Origin: Acidobacteriaceae bacterium
GTDB lineage: Bacteria; Acidobacteriota; Terriglobia; Terriglobales; SbA1
Length of the DNA: 7,850 bases
Reading direction: 5' to 3'
Assembly: GCA_003156615.1 (NCBI GenBank)
Contig: PMHI01000762.1
Coordinates: forward strand, 3,831-11,680
Shown: positions 1-6,856 of the stretch, piece by piece
Layout: every line of letters starts with the position of its first letter
How positions within the stretch are numbered: position 1 is the stretch's first letter
Notes under the pieces: generated by a model
What the model saw: only the letters and a program-made list of their open reading frames with translations
The model's database searches: none
Told to the model about the DNA's origin: nothing
Made by a program: the position numbers and the translations under genes

Positions 1-656
1 TTTTGCTTGTCCTGCTCGTACCACTGCGAAACCCGGGCATAGAGATCCCAGCAGTAGTAGTCGAAGCGGGGCCGGTGGGCGAGGGCTTCGATTTCATCGC
101 GGGACTTCTTCTCGATATGCGTGAAACCCACGACTACGTCGGCGACCTGCACGCCGGTGTTGTCGATGTAGTTCTGGACATCGACTTTGCGGTCCGCTTC
201 GCGCAGTAGGCGGACAAACGTATCGCCGAGAATCGCGTTGCGCAGGTGGCCGATGTGGGCCGCCTTGTTGGGATTGATGCTGGTGTGCTCGACCAGAATC
301 TTTCCCCGCCGATCAGGCACCTCCGGTTGCGATATTTTGGGTTTCGGCAACGCATCTCTGACCAGCGCAGCGGCGAACTCGGCGCGATCCACGTGCGCGT
401 TGATGTAGCCTGCTCCAGCGACTTCCAATCTCTCGAAACCCTCAATGGGACCGATTCCGGCAACAATCTCCTCTGCGATCTTGCGCGGCGCTTTGCGGAG
501 TTTCCTGGCTAACTCGAAGGCCAGCGGGAACGCATACTCGCCAAACTCGATTTTGGGCGGTTCCTCGACGGCGAAACCGTGGATCCCGATGTTATACGTG
601 CGGAGCACAAATGGGACTACCGCGGCAGCTAGGCGGTCGCGCAAATGACGATACAA
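1..656 (-). CDS. argS: Arginyl-tRNA synthetase, N-terminal part (runs off the left edge)
   Basis: Class I aminoacyl-tRNA synthetase that charges tRNA-Arg in the cytoplasm. About 218 residues are present; the rest of the catalytic domain and the anticodon-binding domain lie beyond base 1. Residues 1 to about 105 match the ArgS N-terminal additional domain, with PPKIEFGEYAFPLAFELA. The catalytic domain begins with ILVEHTSINPNKAAHIGHLR, whose HIGH signature is residues 134-137 (bases 246-257), followed by NYIDNTGVQVADVV, also typical of ArgS. There is no ATG codon anywhere in this frame. The nearest in-frame upstream stop is at 666-668, so the start is placed at TTG 656-654, giving MYRHLRDRL, preceded by an AGAGG-type ribosome site about 6 nt away. 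It is transcribed divergently from larC. Identity is very secure; the start codon is well supported but inferred. Confidence 0.95.
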   Translation of the reverse strand, partial: MYRHLRDRLAAAVVPFVLRTYNIGIHGFAVEEPPKIEFGEYAFPLAFELARKLRKAPRKIAEEIVAGIGPIEGFERLEVAGAGYINAHVDRAEFAAALVRDALPKPKISQPEVPDRRGKILVEHTSINPNKAAHIGHLRNAILGDTFVRLLREADRKVDVQNYIDNTGVQVADVVVGFTHIEKKSRDEIEALAHRPRFDYYCWDLYARVSQWYEQDKQ

Positions 657-688
657 GGTATCCCTCTAAACTGTGGAAGAGAGTAGTG

Positions 689-697
689 ATTTTAGCA
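689..697 (-). promoter_or_regulatory. Extended -10 promoter for argS
   Basis: On the minus strand, positions 697 down to 689 read TGC TAAAAT, an extended -10 element (TGn plus TAnnnT). No good -35 hexamer lies 16-18 nt upstream, which is tolerated in extended -10 promoters. The predicted transcript would start near 682, leaving a short leader of about 25 nt before the TTG start at 656. Predicted from sequence pattern only. Confidence 0.45.
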
Positions 698-718
698 GAG
701 TGCGTGGTGAACGCTGGT

Positions 719-747
719 TTGACGCAGGATGCACGGTTCCCTATGAT
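719..747 (+). promoter_or_regulatory. Sigma-70 promoter for larC and possibly the genes after it
   Basis: TTGACG at 719-724 is separated by exactly 17 nt from TATGAT at 742-747, one mismatch in each hexamer from the sigma-70 consensus. Transcription would begin near 754, about 105 nt before the larC ATG. The position also settles the larC start: the upstream in-frame ATG at 673 would lie outside the transcript. This promoter is back to back with the argS promoter, about 22 nt apart. Confidence 0.6.
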
Positions 748-748
748 G

Positions 749-839
749 GCAAATCAGCCGAATTTGCTCACCCGGAGAGGCGAAGCAATACAAATCCAAG
801 AGATCTTGATTGGGTTTTCTCCGTGTCTCGGCGCCTCCG
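749..839 (+). promoter_or_regulatory. Structured leader of larC (possible cis-regulatory RNA)
   Basis: Three hairpins can form between the predicted transcription start and the larC ATG. GCAAAT 749-754 pairs with ATTTGC 762-767. CGGAGAGGCG 773-782 pairs with CGCCTCCG 832-839 (8 pairs, 2-nt bulge), enclosing a small hairpin at 793-811 (7 pairs, one bulged C, AGAU loop). The first hairpin overlaps the expected start site and may be only partly transcribed. The closing stem ends 19 nt before the ATG. I could not match this to a known riboswitch class. The pairing is seen in the sequence; a regulatory role is inference. Confidence 0.3.
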
Positions 840-858
840 TGATGAATGGAATTCTTCT

Positions 859-2103
859 ATGCGCATAGCCTACCTTGAGTGCTTTTCCGGCATGAGCGGT
901 GATATGTTCCTCGGCGCGCTCGTGGATGCGGGAATTCCGCCGCAGGTGCTGGAAGAGACCGTGGCGGCGCTCGGGGTGGGAGCGCGGCTGGAGGTTTCAC
1001 GGGTGGTGCGCAGCGGGATTTCGGCGACCAAGGTCGATGTTTGGGTCGATGGGGAAAAGGATATGCCGCGCGAGCAGTACTGGGAGCGGCATCAGCACTC
1101 GCACGAGGATTCTCATGGCCGGGGGCTGACCGAGATTCGCGAGATCATTTCTGCGGCGGCGATTTCCGAGACTGCACAGAAGACCGCCATCGCCATCTTC
1201 GAGGCGCTGGGACGGGCTGAGGCGAAGATTCACCATACTTCCATCGAGCGCGTGCATTTCCACGAGGTGGGTGCCATAGACGCGATGGTGGATATCGTCT
1301 GCGCGGCCGTGGGGGCGGAAGCGCTCGGAGTGGATGAGATTATCTGTTCACCCTTGAACGTGGGCGGGGGGACGGTGAAGTGCGCGCACGGAACTTTTCC
1401 GGTGCCTGCTCCAGCAACGGTGGAGCTGTTGGCGGAAGCGCCTGTGTATTCTTCCGGCTTGCAGGCAGAGTTGCTTACGCCGACGGGCGCGGCCATCGTG
1501 AAGACACTGGCTTCACGCTTTGCAGCGTTTCCTGAGATGAAGATTGAGCGGTCCGGCTATGGCGCGGGATCGCGGGATTTTCCGGGGCAGCCCAATGTGG
1601 TGCGGCTGACGATTGGAGAGTCGGCTTCGAATACGCTGGCTACGAAGACCGCATTGGAAACGATTACGGTGCTGGAAGCGAATCTGGACGATCTGAATCC
1701 GCAGGTTTTTGGCTATGTGATGGACCGGTTGTTCGAAGAGGGCGCGCTCGATGCCTTTGGGATTGCGGGGCAGATGAAGAAGAACCGTCCAGGTATGGTG
1801 CTGACGGTCCTATGCCAACCTAAGGATGCGGACAAGCTGACGCGACTGATCTTCTCGGAGACGACCACGCTGGGCGTGAGGCGGCGCGATGAGAAGCGGC
1901 GAACTCTGGCGCGACGGTGGGAGAATGTGCCCACGCCGTGGGGCGAGGTGAGGATCAAGATCGCCAGCATGAATGGAACGGTCACGAATTACGCTCCCGA
2001 ATACGAAGACTGCCGGCGGATCGCGGCTGAGCATCATGTGCCGCTGAAACAAGTAATGCAGGAAGCCGCGCGACAGTACCTCGGGACCGACAAGAAGCAG
2101 TAA
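859..2103 (+). CDS. larC: Nickel-pincer cofactor nickel-insertion protein LarC
   Basis: LarC inserts nickel into the bis-thiocarboxylated pyridinium mononucleotide made by LarB and LarE, giving the nickel-pincer nucleotide of lactate racemase LarA and related enzymes. It is a CTP-dependent cyclometallase in the characterised homologue. The 414-residue product shows the family marks in order: ECFSGMSGDM (residues 7-16), a His-rich stretch HQHSHEDSH (78-86) suited to metal binding, RVHFHEVGAIDAMVDI (131-146), PVPAPAT (181-187), LLTPTGAA (205-212), YGAGSRDFPGQPN (234-246) and, in the C-terminal domain, LEANLDDLNPQ (272-282) and KKNRPGM (317-323). The frame extends up to ATG 673, but those extra 62 codons have no family resemblance and contain the promoter, so ATG 859 is chosen. 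The Lactobacillus gene needs a programmed frameshift; this one is a single uninterrupted frame. No larA, larB or larE is nearby. Confidence 0.93.
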   Translation: MRIAYLECFSGMSGDMFLGALVDAGIPPQVLEETVAALGVGARLEVSRVVRSGISATKVDVWVDGEKDMPREQYWERHQHSHEDSHGRGLTEIREIISAAAISETAQKTAIAIFEALGRAEAKIHHTSIERVHFHEVGAIDAMVDIVCAAVGAEALGVDEIICSPLNVGGGTVKCAHGTFPVPAPATVELLAEAPVYSSGLQAELLTPTGAAIVKTLASRFAAFPEMKIERSGYGAGSRDFPGQPNVVRLTIGESASNTLATKTALETITVLEANLDDLNPQVFGYVMDRLFEEGALDAFGIAGQMKKNRPGMVLTVLCQPKDADKLTRLIFSETTTLGVRRRDEKRRTLARRWENVPTPWGEVRIKIASMNGTVTNYAPEYEDCRRIAAEHHVPLKQVMQEAARQYLGTDKKQ

Positions 2104-2162
2104 CCACGGAGTACACAGAGCTTTACAGGGGAGGGCTCTGTGAGCTCTCGAGGCCCCGTGGT
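2103..2162 (+). repeat. Nested inverted repeat between larC and metG
   Basis: ACCACGG 2103-2109 is mirrored by CCGTGGT 2156-2162, and inside it CACAGAGC 2114-2121 is mirrored by GCTCTGTG 2135-2142 with a 13-nt loop. Both pairings are perfect. No T-run follows, so this is a poor intrinsic terminator, and larC and metG may be co-transcribed. The left arm (CGGAGTACACAGAG, 2107-2120) resembles the repeat units at 5703-5749, which suggests a dispersed intergenic repeat. Confidence 0.5.
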
Positions 2163-2173
2163 GGCGAAGACCT

Positions 2174-4210
2174 ATGAGCAGGAAGTTCTATATCACGACG
2201 CCAATTTACTACGTGAACGCGCACCCGCATATCGGGCACGCGTATACGACCATTGCGTGCGACACGGTGGCGCGGCGACAGCGCTTGCTGGGTGCGGACA
2301 CATTTTTCCTGACCGGCACGGATGAAAACGGCCAGAAAGTCGAGCGGGCGGCACAAGCTGCCGGAAAGACGCCGCAGCAGTTCGTCGATGAGATTTCGGG
2401 CGAGTTCCGGGCATTGTGGAAGCGCATGGGCATCTCGAACGACGACTTCATTCGCACCACCGAAGAGCGGCACAAGAAACGTGTGCAGGAACTGTTCCGG
2501 CGGATCCGCGACAATGGATTTATCTACAAGGGCACGTACTCGGGGCAGTATTGCTTTTCCGACGAGCTGTATGTTGACGGCGCGAAACCGGGCGACCCGT
2601 GCCCGATCTGCGGACATCCGACCGAGAGGGTTGAGGAAGAAAATTACTTCTTCAAGCTCTCGGCTTTTCAGGACAAGCTGCTGGAGTTGTACACCGATGC
2701 GGAATTCATCCGTCCGGAAACGCGGCGCAACGAAGTGATTTCGTTCGTGCGCTCGGGTCTGCGCGATCTTTCGATCAGCCGCTCGACCTTTACCTGGGGT
2801 ATCCCGGTTCCCGACGATCCCAAGCACGTGATTTACGTGTGGCTGGACGCGCTGGCCAACTACATTACCGCGATCGGGTTCGGATCGACCCATGCTGCGG
2901 CGCAGGAGGCGTTCGAGAAATATTGGCCGGTCGATGTGCACATGATCGGCAAAGAGATCGTTCGCTTCCACTGCGTGTACTGGCCGGCGTTTCTAATGGC
3001 GGCGGGGCTGCCGGTGCCGAAGGCAATCGTGGCGCACGGCTGGCTGCTATTTGAAGAGAACAAGATGTCGAAAACGCGCGGAAACATTGTGCACACCGAA
3101 ACGATTCTCGACGTGCTGGGCGCGGACGCGTTGCGGTATTTTCTGCTGCGGGAAGTCGTGTTCGGGCAGGATGGATCGTTTTCGTTCGATGCGCTGGTGC
3201 AGCGCTATAACTCCGACCTGGCGAATGGGCTGGGAAATCTAGCCAGCCGCACGCTGACCATGATCAAGCGCTATTTCAAAGGTGAGGTGCCGTACCCGTC
3301 GCACGGGGCGTCGAAAACCGCTGCGGACGAAGCCATCTCCGACGCGGCGCGGAAGGCGATCCGCGAATTTGGGACTCTATTTGATCAGTTCCAATTTTCG
3401 CGCGCCCTTGAAGCGGCGTGGGCACTCGTGGCGACGGTAGACAAGTACATTGTTGAAAATGAGCCTTGGGCGCTGGGCGAAAAACAGGATGAGGACAGCC
3501 GCTCGCGTTTGGCGACCGTTCTTTATACAGCGGCGGAAGCGCTGCGCATCGCGACGGCGTTGGCGCATCCGGTGATACCGGAGGCGACGGCAAAGATCTG
3601 GATGCAGATGGGGTTGGGAGACATTAAGAAGCTGGCTCTGAGCGAACTGGCTTGGGGACAGCTGCCTTTGGGCACGAAGCTGGGCGAGGTGCAACCCGTG
3701 TTTCCGCGCGCCGACAAGAGTGCGATTGAAAGGATGCAGAAAATGGAAGAGGAGCACAGGAGCACATCCGTGGCAGAGGCTCCGCGAGCATCTGCGGCTA
3801 CGTCGGCGCCGACGAGTGCACCGCAGGCGACTCCAGCGGTGGCGCCACCAGCGGCAGTTCCGGCCCCAGTTAGAGCGGCGGACGAAAAGATTTCGATTGA
3901 CGATTTCGCCAAGATCGAACTGCGGGTGGGGCTGGTGAAAGTGGCCGAGAGAGTGCCCAAGGCGGATAAGCTCCTGCGGCTGGAAATTGATATTGGAGGG
4001 GAAGTGCGGCAGGTGCTGGCCGGGATCGCCGAAGCGTATGCTCCGGAGACTTTGATTGGGCGGAAAGTGGTGGTGGTCGCCAATCTTGCGCCGCGTAAGT
4101 TGCGCGGGATGGAATCGAATGGAATGATTGTGGCGGCCTCACTGGAGGACGGAAAACCTGTGCTGGCGAGTTTTTTGGAGGATGTGCCGGTTGGGGCAAG
4201 GTTGAAGTAA
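2174..4210 (+). CDS. metG: Methionyl-tRNA synthetase with C-terminal tRNA-binding domain
   Basis: Class I synthetase that attaches methionine to initiator and elongator tRNA-Met. The 678-residue protein has the Rossmann catalytic domain with PHIGHAYT (HIGH at 19-22) and KMSKT at 297-301. Between them is the connective-peptide region, with C127, C143, C146 and H148. This looks like one zinc knuckle in which the second Cys of the usual first pair is replaced (YCFSDE). The helical anticodon-binding domain follows to about residue 525. An Ala/Pro-rich linker (about 534-568) leads to a Trbp111-type tRNA-binding OB fold (572-678), which dimerises the enzyme in characterised homologues. The start ATG 2174 gives the canonical MSRKFYITTPIYYVNAHPHI beginning; the ribosome site is weak. 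It lies 70 nt after larC and 103 nt before tatD. The annotation is secure. Confidence 0.98.
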   Translation: MSRKFYITTPIYYVNAHPHIGHAYTTIACDTVARRQRLLGADTFFLTGTDENGQKVERAAQAAGKTPQQFVDEISGEFRALWKRMGISNDDFIRTTEERHKKRVQELFRRIRDNGFIYKGTYSGQYCFSDELYVDGAKPGDPCPICGHPTERVEEENYFFKLSAFQDKLLELYTDAEFIRPETRRNEVISFVRSGLRDLSISRSTFTWGIPVPDDPKHVIYVWLDALANYITAIGFGSTHAAAQEAFEKYWPVDVHMIGKEIVRFHCVYWPAFLMAAGLPVPKAIVAHGWLLFEENKMSKTRGNIVHTETILDVLGADALRYFLLREVVFGQDGSFSFDALVQRYNSDLANGLGNLASRTLTMIKRYFKGEVPYPSHGASKTAADEAISDAARKAIREFGTLFDQFQFSRALEAAWALVATVDKYIVENEPWALGEKQDEDSRSRLATVLYTAAEALRIATALAHPVIPEATAKIWMQMGLGDIKKLALSELAWGQLPLGTKLGEVQPVFPRADKSAIERMQKMEEEHRSTSVAEAPRASAATSAPTSAPQATPAVAPPAAVPAPVRAADEKISIDDFAKIELRVGLVKVAERVPKADKLLRLEIDIGGEVRQVLAGIAEAYAPETLIGRKVVVVANLAPRKLRGMESNGMIVAASLEDGKPVLASFLEDVPVGARLK

Positions 4211-4256
4211 AACGACCGCCCATTCTCGGCCGCAAGAACGTCAAAGTCAAAAACCA

Positions 4257-4297
4257 GCCGAGATTTGCTCGGCGCGGACCGGCGAGGACGCCCGTCC
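4257..4297 (+). repeat. Two small palindromes in the metG-tatD gap
   Basis: GCCGAG 4257-4262 pairs with CTCGGC 4268-4273 around a 5-nt ATTTG loop. Shortly after, GGAC 4286-4289 pairs with GTCC 4294-4297 around GCCC. There is no U-tract after either hairpin, so terminator function is unlikely. The GC-rich second element looks like intergenic repeat debris. The rest of the 103-nt gap (4211-4313) shows no promoter I would defend. Confidence 0.35.
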
Positions 4298-4313
4298 CCC
4301 CACAACCATACCC

Positions 4314-5138
4314 ATGTTTATCGACTCTCACGCCCATCTCGACGGCCGGCAATTCGACTCCGACCGCGAGCAGGTAATTGCTCGGGCTCGCGAGGCCGGG
4401 GTGCAGGCCATCGTCGCCGTCGGCAACGGCGACGGGCCTGCGCATGTGGATTGCGGAATTCGCCTGGCGGAGAACTACGATTTCATTTATGCGACGCTCG
4501 GCATTCATCCCCATGAAGCCAGGCTGGCGGATGAAGCCGCGTACCAGAACATGGAACGGCTGGCGAGGCATCCTAAGGTCATCGCCTGGGGCGAGATCGG
4601 CTTGGATTATTATTACGATCACTCACCGCGCGACCTGCAAAGAGAAGTCTTCACGCGCCAGATGGAGTTGGCGGGGGCTGCCAAATTGCCGATTGTGATT
4701 CATTGCCGTCCGTCGGAAGAGAGCGACAACGCCTGGGAAGATTGCCTCACGCTGATGCGATCGCATTGGGCGGCGAAGGAATTGGGCGGAATTCTGCATT
4801 GCTTCACGGGAAACTGGCCGCAGGCAAGGAGTGCCCTCGATATGGGGTTCATGATTTCGTTCGCCGGCAACCTGACCTTTCCCAAAGCCCAGCAAATTCG
4901 CGACGCCGCGCTGGAGGTTCCCCTGGATCGCATGCTGATCGAGACCGACTCACCGTATCTGGCGCCGGTGCCTCATCGCGGCAAGCGCAACGAGCCTGCC
5001 TTCGTAAAGGAAACGGCGCGGAAGCTGGGCGCGCTGCGCGGGTTGACGGCGGAAGAAGTCGGCCAGCAAACGACGCGCAATTTCTACAATTTTTTCAAAT
5101 TGACTGAAACCGCTGAAAGCAAAGTTTTGGCAGGTTGA
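4314..5138 (+). CDS. tatD: TatD-family metal-dependent hydrolase / DNase
   Basis: TIM-barrel amidohydrolase of the TatD family. Characterised members are cytoplasmic metal-dependent 3'-5' exonucleases with roles in DNA repair or fragment degradation; the exact substrate here is unknown. The 274-residue length is normal. All expected metal ligands are visible: H6 and H8 in FIDSHAHLD, E94 in GEIGLDYYYD, H130 in PIVIHCR, H162 in LHCFTG and D212 in ETDSPYLAP. The C-terminal NEPAFVKETARKLGALRG also matches the family. The start at ATG 4314 puts the HxH motif at its standard N-terminal place; no clear Shine-Dalgarno precedes it. A tatD-type gene directly after metG is a common arrangement in several bacterial phyla. 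Family assignment is certain; the symbol denotes the family, not proven orthology to E. coli TatD. Confidence 0.93.
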   Translation: MFIDSHAHLDGRQFDSDREQVIARAREAGVQAIVAVGNGDGPAHVDCGIRLAENYDFIYATLGIHPHEARLADEAAYQNMERLARHPKVIAWGEIGLDYYYDHSPRDLQREVFTRQMELAGAAKLPIVIHCRPSEESDNAWEDCLTLMRSHWAAKELGGILHCFTGNWPQARSALDMGFMISFAGNLTFPKAQQIRDAALEVPLDRMLIETDSPYLAPVPHRGKRNEPAFVKETARKLGALRGLTAEEVGQQTTRNFYNFFKLTETAESKVLAG

Positions 5139-5209
5139 CCTCCTCTCGGAGCGGTTCTTCTGGTAACCTCAGAGTCAGATTCCATCATTTCAGAAAGAAT
5201 TGAAATCCG

Positions 5210-5704
5210 ATGCCCGATAATACCTTCGACATCGTGAGCAAGATTGACTTGCAAGAGGTGTCGAACGCCATCCAGCAGGCCTTGAAGGAAATCCACACGC
5301 GCTTCGACCTGAAGGATTCAAAGTCGAACATCGAACTGGAGAAAGACGCGATCGTGCTGCATTCGGCCGACGAATACAAGCTGAAGGCGGTGAACGATAT
5401 CCTCCAGCAAAAGCTGGTCAAGCGCGGGGTCTCGTTGAAGGGTTTGACCTACGGTACGGTGGAACCGGCGGCGGGAGGAACCGCCAAGCGCCGCATTACT
5501 ATGCAGCAGGGCATCGCCATCGAAAAGGCGCGGGAGATCGTGAAGCTGGTTAAGGATTCGAAGAAGAAAGCACAGGCTTCGATCCAGGGAGATCTGGTGC
5601 GGATCAGCAGCAAGGACCGCGACACGCTGCAGGAAGTCATTGCGATGCTGCGGCAGCATGATTTCGGAATCGACTTGCAGTTTACCAATTACCGGACGAA
5701 CTGA
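5210..5704 (+). CDS. yajQ: YajQ family nucleotide-binding protein
   Basis: Small soluble protein of 164 residues with two ferredoxin-like domains, the standard size for the YajQ (UPF0234) family. Homologues bind nucleotides or RNA, and one from Xanthomonas is a cyclic di-GMP effector acting with a transcription factor; the role here is not known. Family signatures are the N-terminal FDIVSKIDLQEVSNAIQQA (6-24) with EIHTRFDLKDSKS, and the second-domain QGIAIEKAREIVKLVKDSKK with QASIQGDLVRISSKDRDTLQ. The C-terminal DFGIDLQFTNYR is also typical. The start at ATG 5210 gives the conserved beginning; a purine-rich AGAAAG lies somewhat far upstream. It lies 71 nt after tatD and 61 nt before the polyprenyl synthase. 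Confidence 0.95.
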   Translation: MPDNTFDIVSKIDLQEVSNAIQQALKEIHTRFDLKDSKSNIELEKDAIVLHSADEYKLKAVNDILQQKLVKRGVSLKGLTYGTVEPAAGGTAKRRITMQQGIAIEKAREIVKLVKDSKKKAQASIQGDLVRISSKDRDTLQEVIAMLRQHDFGIDLQFTNYRTN

Positions 5705-5749
5705 GGACACAAAGCGGAGACACTGAGTACTGCCGCGGAGGACGCAAAG
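5703..5749 (+). repeat. Degenerate direct repeats between yajQ and the polyprenyl synthase gene
   Basis: GAGGACACAAAG 5703-5714 and GAGGACGCAAAG 5738-5749 are identical at 11 of 12 positions. A related unit, GCGGAGACACTGAG, lies between them at 5714-5727. The larC-metG gap has a similar unit (2105-2120, 12 of 16 positions shared with 5734-5749). The first copy overlaps the yajQ stop codon. Function unknown. Confidence 0.5.
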
Positions 5750-5765
5750 GGAAGGGGCCCCATCA

Positions 5766-6755
5766 TTGAGCGCACCGGCCATCATTAACGGGAAGGAAAT
5801 CTTCGACCTGCTGCGCGATGACCTCGCGGCGCTGGAGGGCGAGTTCGAGCAGGATACCGTTTCGAGCGTGCAAGCCATTACGGAGATTGGGGAGTATCTG
5901 CGGGCCGGCGGCGGCAAGCGCATCCGTCCGGCACTTCTTTTTCTTTCCTCCAAGCTGTTCCAATACGAAGGGCGCGGCGCGGTGCGACTGGGAGCGGTGG
6001 TTGAGATCATCCATACCGCCACGCTGGTGCACGACGACATTATCGACGAGGCAAGAACCCGCCGCGGCCGGCCCGCCGCTAATACCCAGTGGGGAAATTC
6101 GAGATGCGTGCTGGCGGGCGACTGGCTCTATATGCAGGCCTTCAAAATAGCGGTGCAGGAGCGGAACTTCCGCATTCTCGACACGCTGATTGAACTGACG
6201 CAGCAGATGGTTGAGGGCGAACTGCTGCAGATAGAAAAACTCGGTAGGCTGATTACTCTGGAGGAGCATTTCGATCTGATCTACCGCAAGACGGCTTGCC
6301 TGTTTTCGGTTTGCATGCGGCTGGGAGCGATTCTGGGGGGGGCGACGTCGGCGCAGGAAGAAGCTCTGGCCCAGTACGGGCACGACCTGGGCATGGCCTT
6401 TCAGATTGTTGACGACGTGCTCGACCTGACCGCATCCGAAGATGTTCTGGGTAAACCGGTGGCGAGCGACCTGCGCGAGGGCAAGGTCACCATGGCAGTG
6501 ATCCATGCCCTGGAGCGCTGCACGGCGGAGGAACGAGCCAAAATTGAAACCATCCTGCGCGACCGCGCCTTCAACGGCGTGACCCACGCACAGATCATGG
6601 AAATCCTGCAACGCTACGGGGCGCTGGAAGCGGCAAGCGCTCGCGCCGCACAGTATGCGGAGTCCGCGCGGAAGGCAATCTGCACCCTCCCCGATTCGGA
6701 GATCAAGCGAGCGCTGCTGTGGGCCCCGGAGTTTGTAGTGGCCAGGGAGAAGTAG
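5766..6755 (+). CDS. ispB: Long-chain trans-polyprenyl diphosphate synthase
   Basis: All-trans prenyltransferase that extends farnesyl or geranylgeranyl diphosphate with isopentenyl diphosphate, most likely making the side chain of the respiratory quinone. The 329-residue protein has GGGKRIRP (48-55), the first Asp-rich motif LVHDDIIDEA with DDIID at 90-94, RRGRPAAN (99-106) and the second Asp-rich motif DDVLD at 216-220, followed by VLGKPVASDLREGKVT. A small residue, Ala, sits five positions before the first Asp motif, which fits a long-chain product. The start is TTG 5766, preceded by GGGAAGGGG with 8 nt spacing; no in-frame ATG precedes the conserved region. Chain length, and whether the gene should be called ispB, hepT or hexPS-like, cannot be fixed from sequence. 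Confidence 0.9.
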   Translation: MSAPAIINGKEIFDLLRDDLAALEGEFEQDTVSSVQAITEIGEYLRAGGGKRIRPALLFLSSKLFQYEGRGAVRLGAVVEIIHTATLVHDDIIDEARTRRGRPAANTQWGNSRCVLAGDWLYMQAFKIAVQERNFRILDTLIELTQQMVEGELLQIEKLGRLITLEEHFDLIYRKTACLFSVCMRLGAILGGATSAQEEALAQYGHDLGMAFQIVDDVLDLTASEDVLGKPVASDLREGKVTMAVIHALERCTAEERAKIETILRDRAFNGVTHAQIMEILQRYGALEAASARAAQYAESARKAICTLPDSEIKRALLWAPEFVVAREK

Positions 6756-6805
6756 CAGGAACTTTCAATCGCTGACGGTTCTGAGAATTCCCGCGGAGCG
6801 CGCGA

Positions 6806-6829
6806 AAAGGGTCTATTTCTGAACCCTTT
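6806..6829 (+). terminator. Hairpin between the polyprenyl synthase and DedA genes, weak terminator candidate
   Basis: AAAGGGT 6806-6812 pairs perfectly with ACCCTTT 6823-6829 around a 10-nt loop. What follows (CCTGATTTTCC) is only partly T-rich, and the stem is only 3 GC pairs deep, so termination would be weak. It may instead be a leader hairpin of the DedA gene, whose ATG is 27 nt downstream. Confidence 0.3.
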
Positions 6830-6856
6830 CCTGATTTTCCTTATCCAACACTACCA

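Noticed and set aside
673..858. In-frame extension of larC to ATG 673 (62 extra residues)
   Set aside because: The extra residues resemble no LarC N-terminus, and the best promoter (719-747) lies inside them; ATG 859 starts the conserved MRIAYLECFSGMSGDM.
749..858. Known nickel/cobalt (NiCo) riboswitch in front of larC
   Set aside because: The expected four-way junction and its conserved purine-rich loops are not visible; only generic hairpins are seen.
859..2103. Programmed frameshift in larC as in Lactobacillus
   Set aside because: Both LarC domains are in one uninterrupted frame, so no frameshift is needed.
2123..2971. Long open frame on the minus strand opposite metG
   Set aside because: It is a shadow of the GC-rich metG coding strand, with no recognisable domain. 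The same applies to minus-strand frames at 3523-4305, 3870-4622, 5318-6040 and 5763-6611.
5135..5169. Promoter in front of yajQ (TTGACC 5135-5140 with TGGTAACCT 5161-5169)
   Set aside because: The spacing between the hexamers is 23 nt, too long for a sigma-70 promoter.
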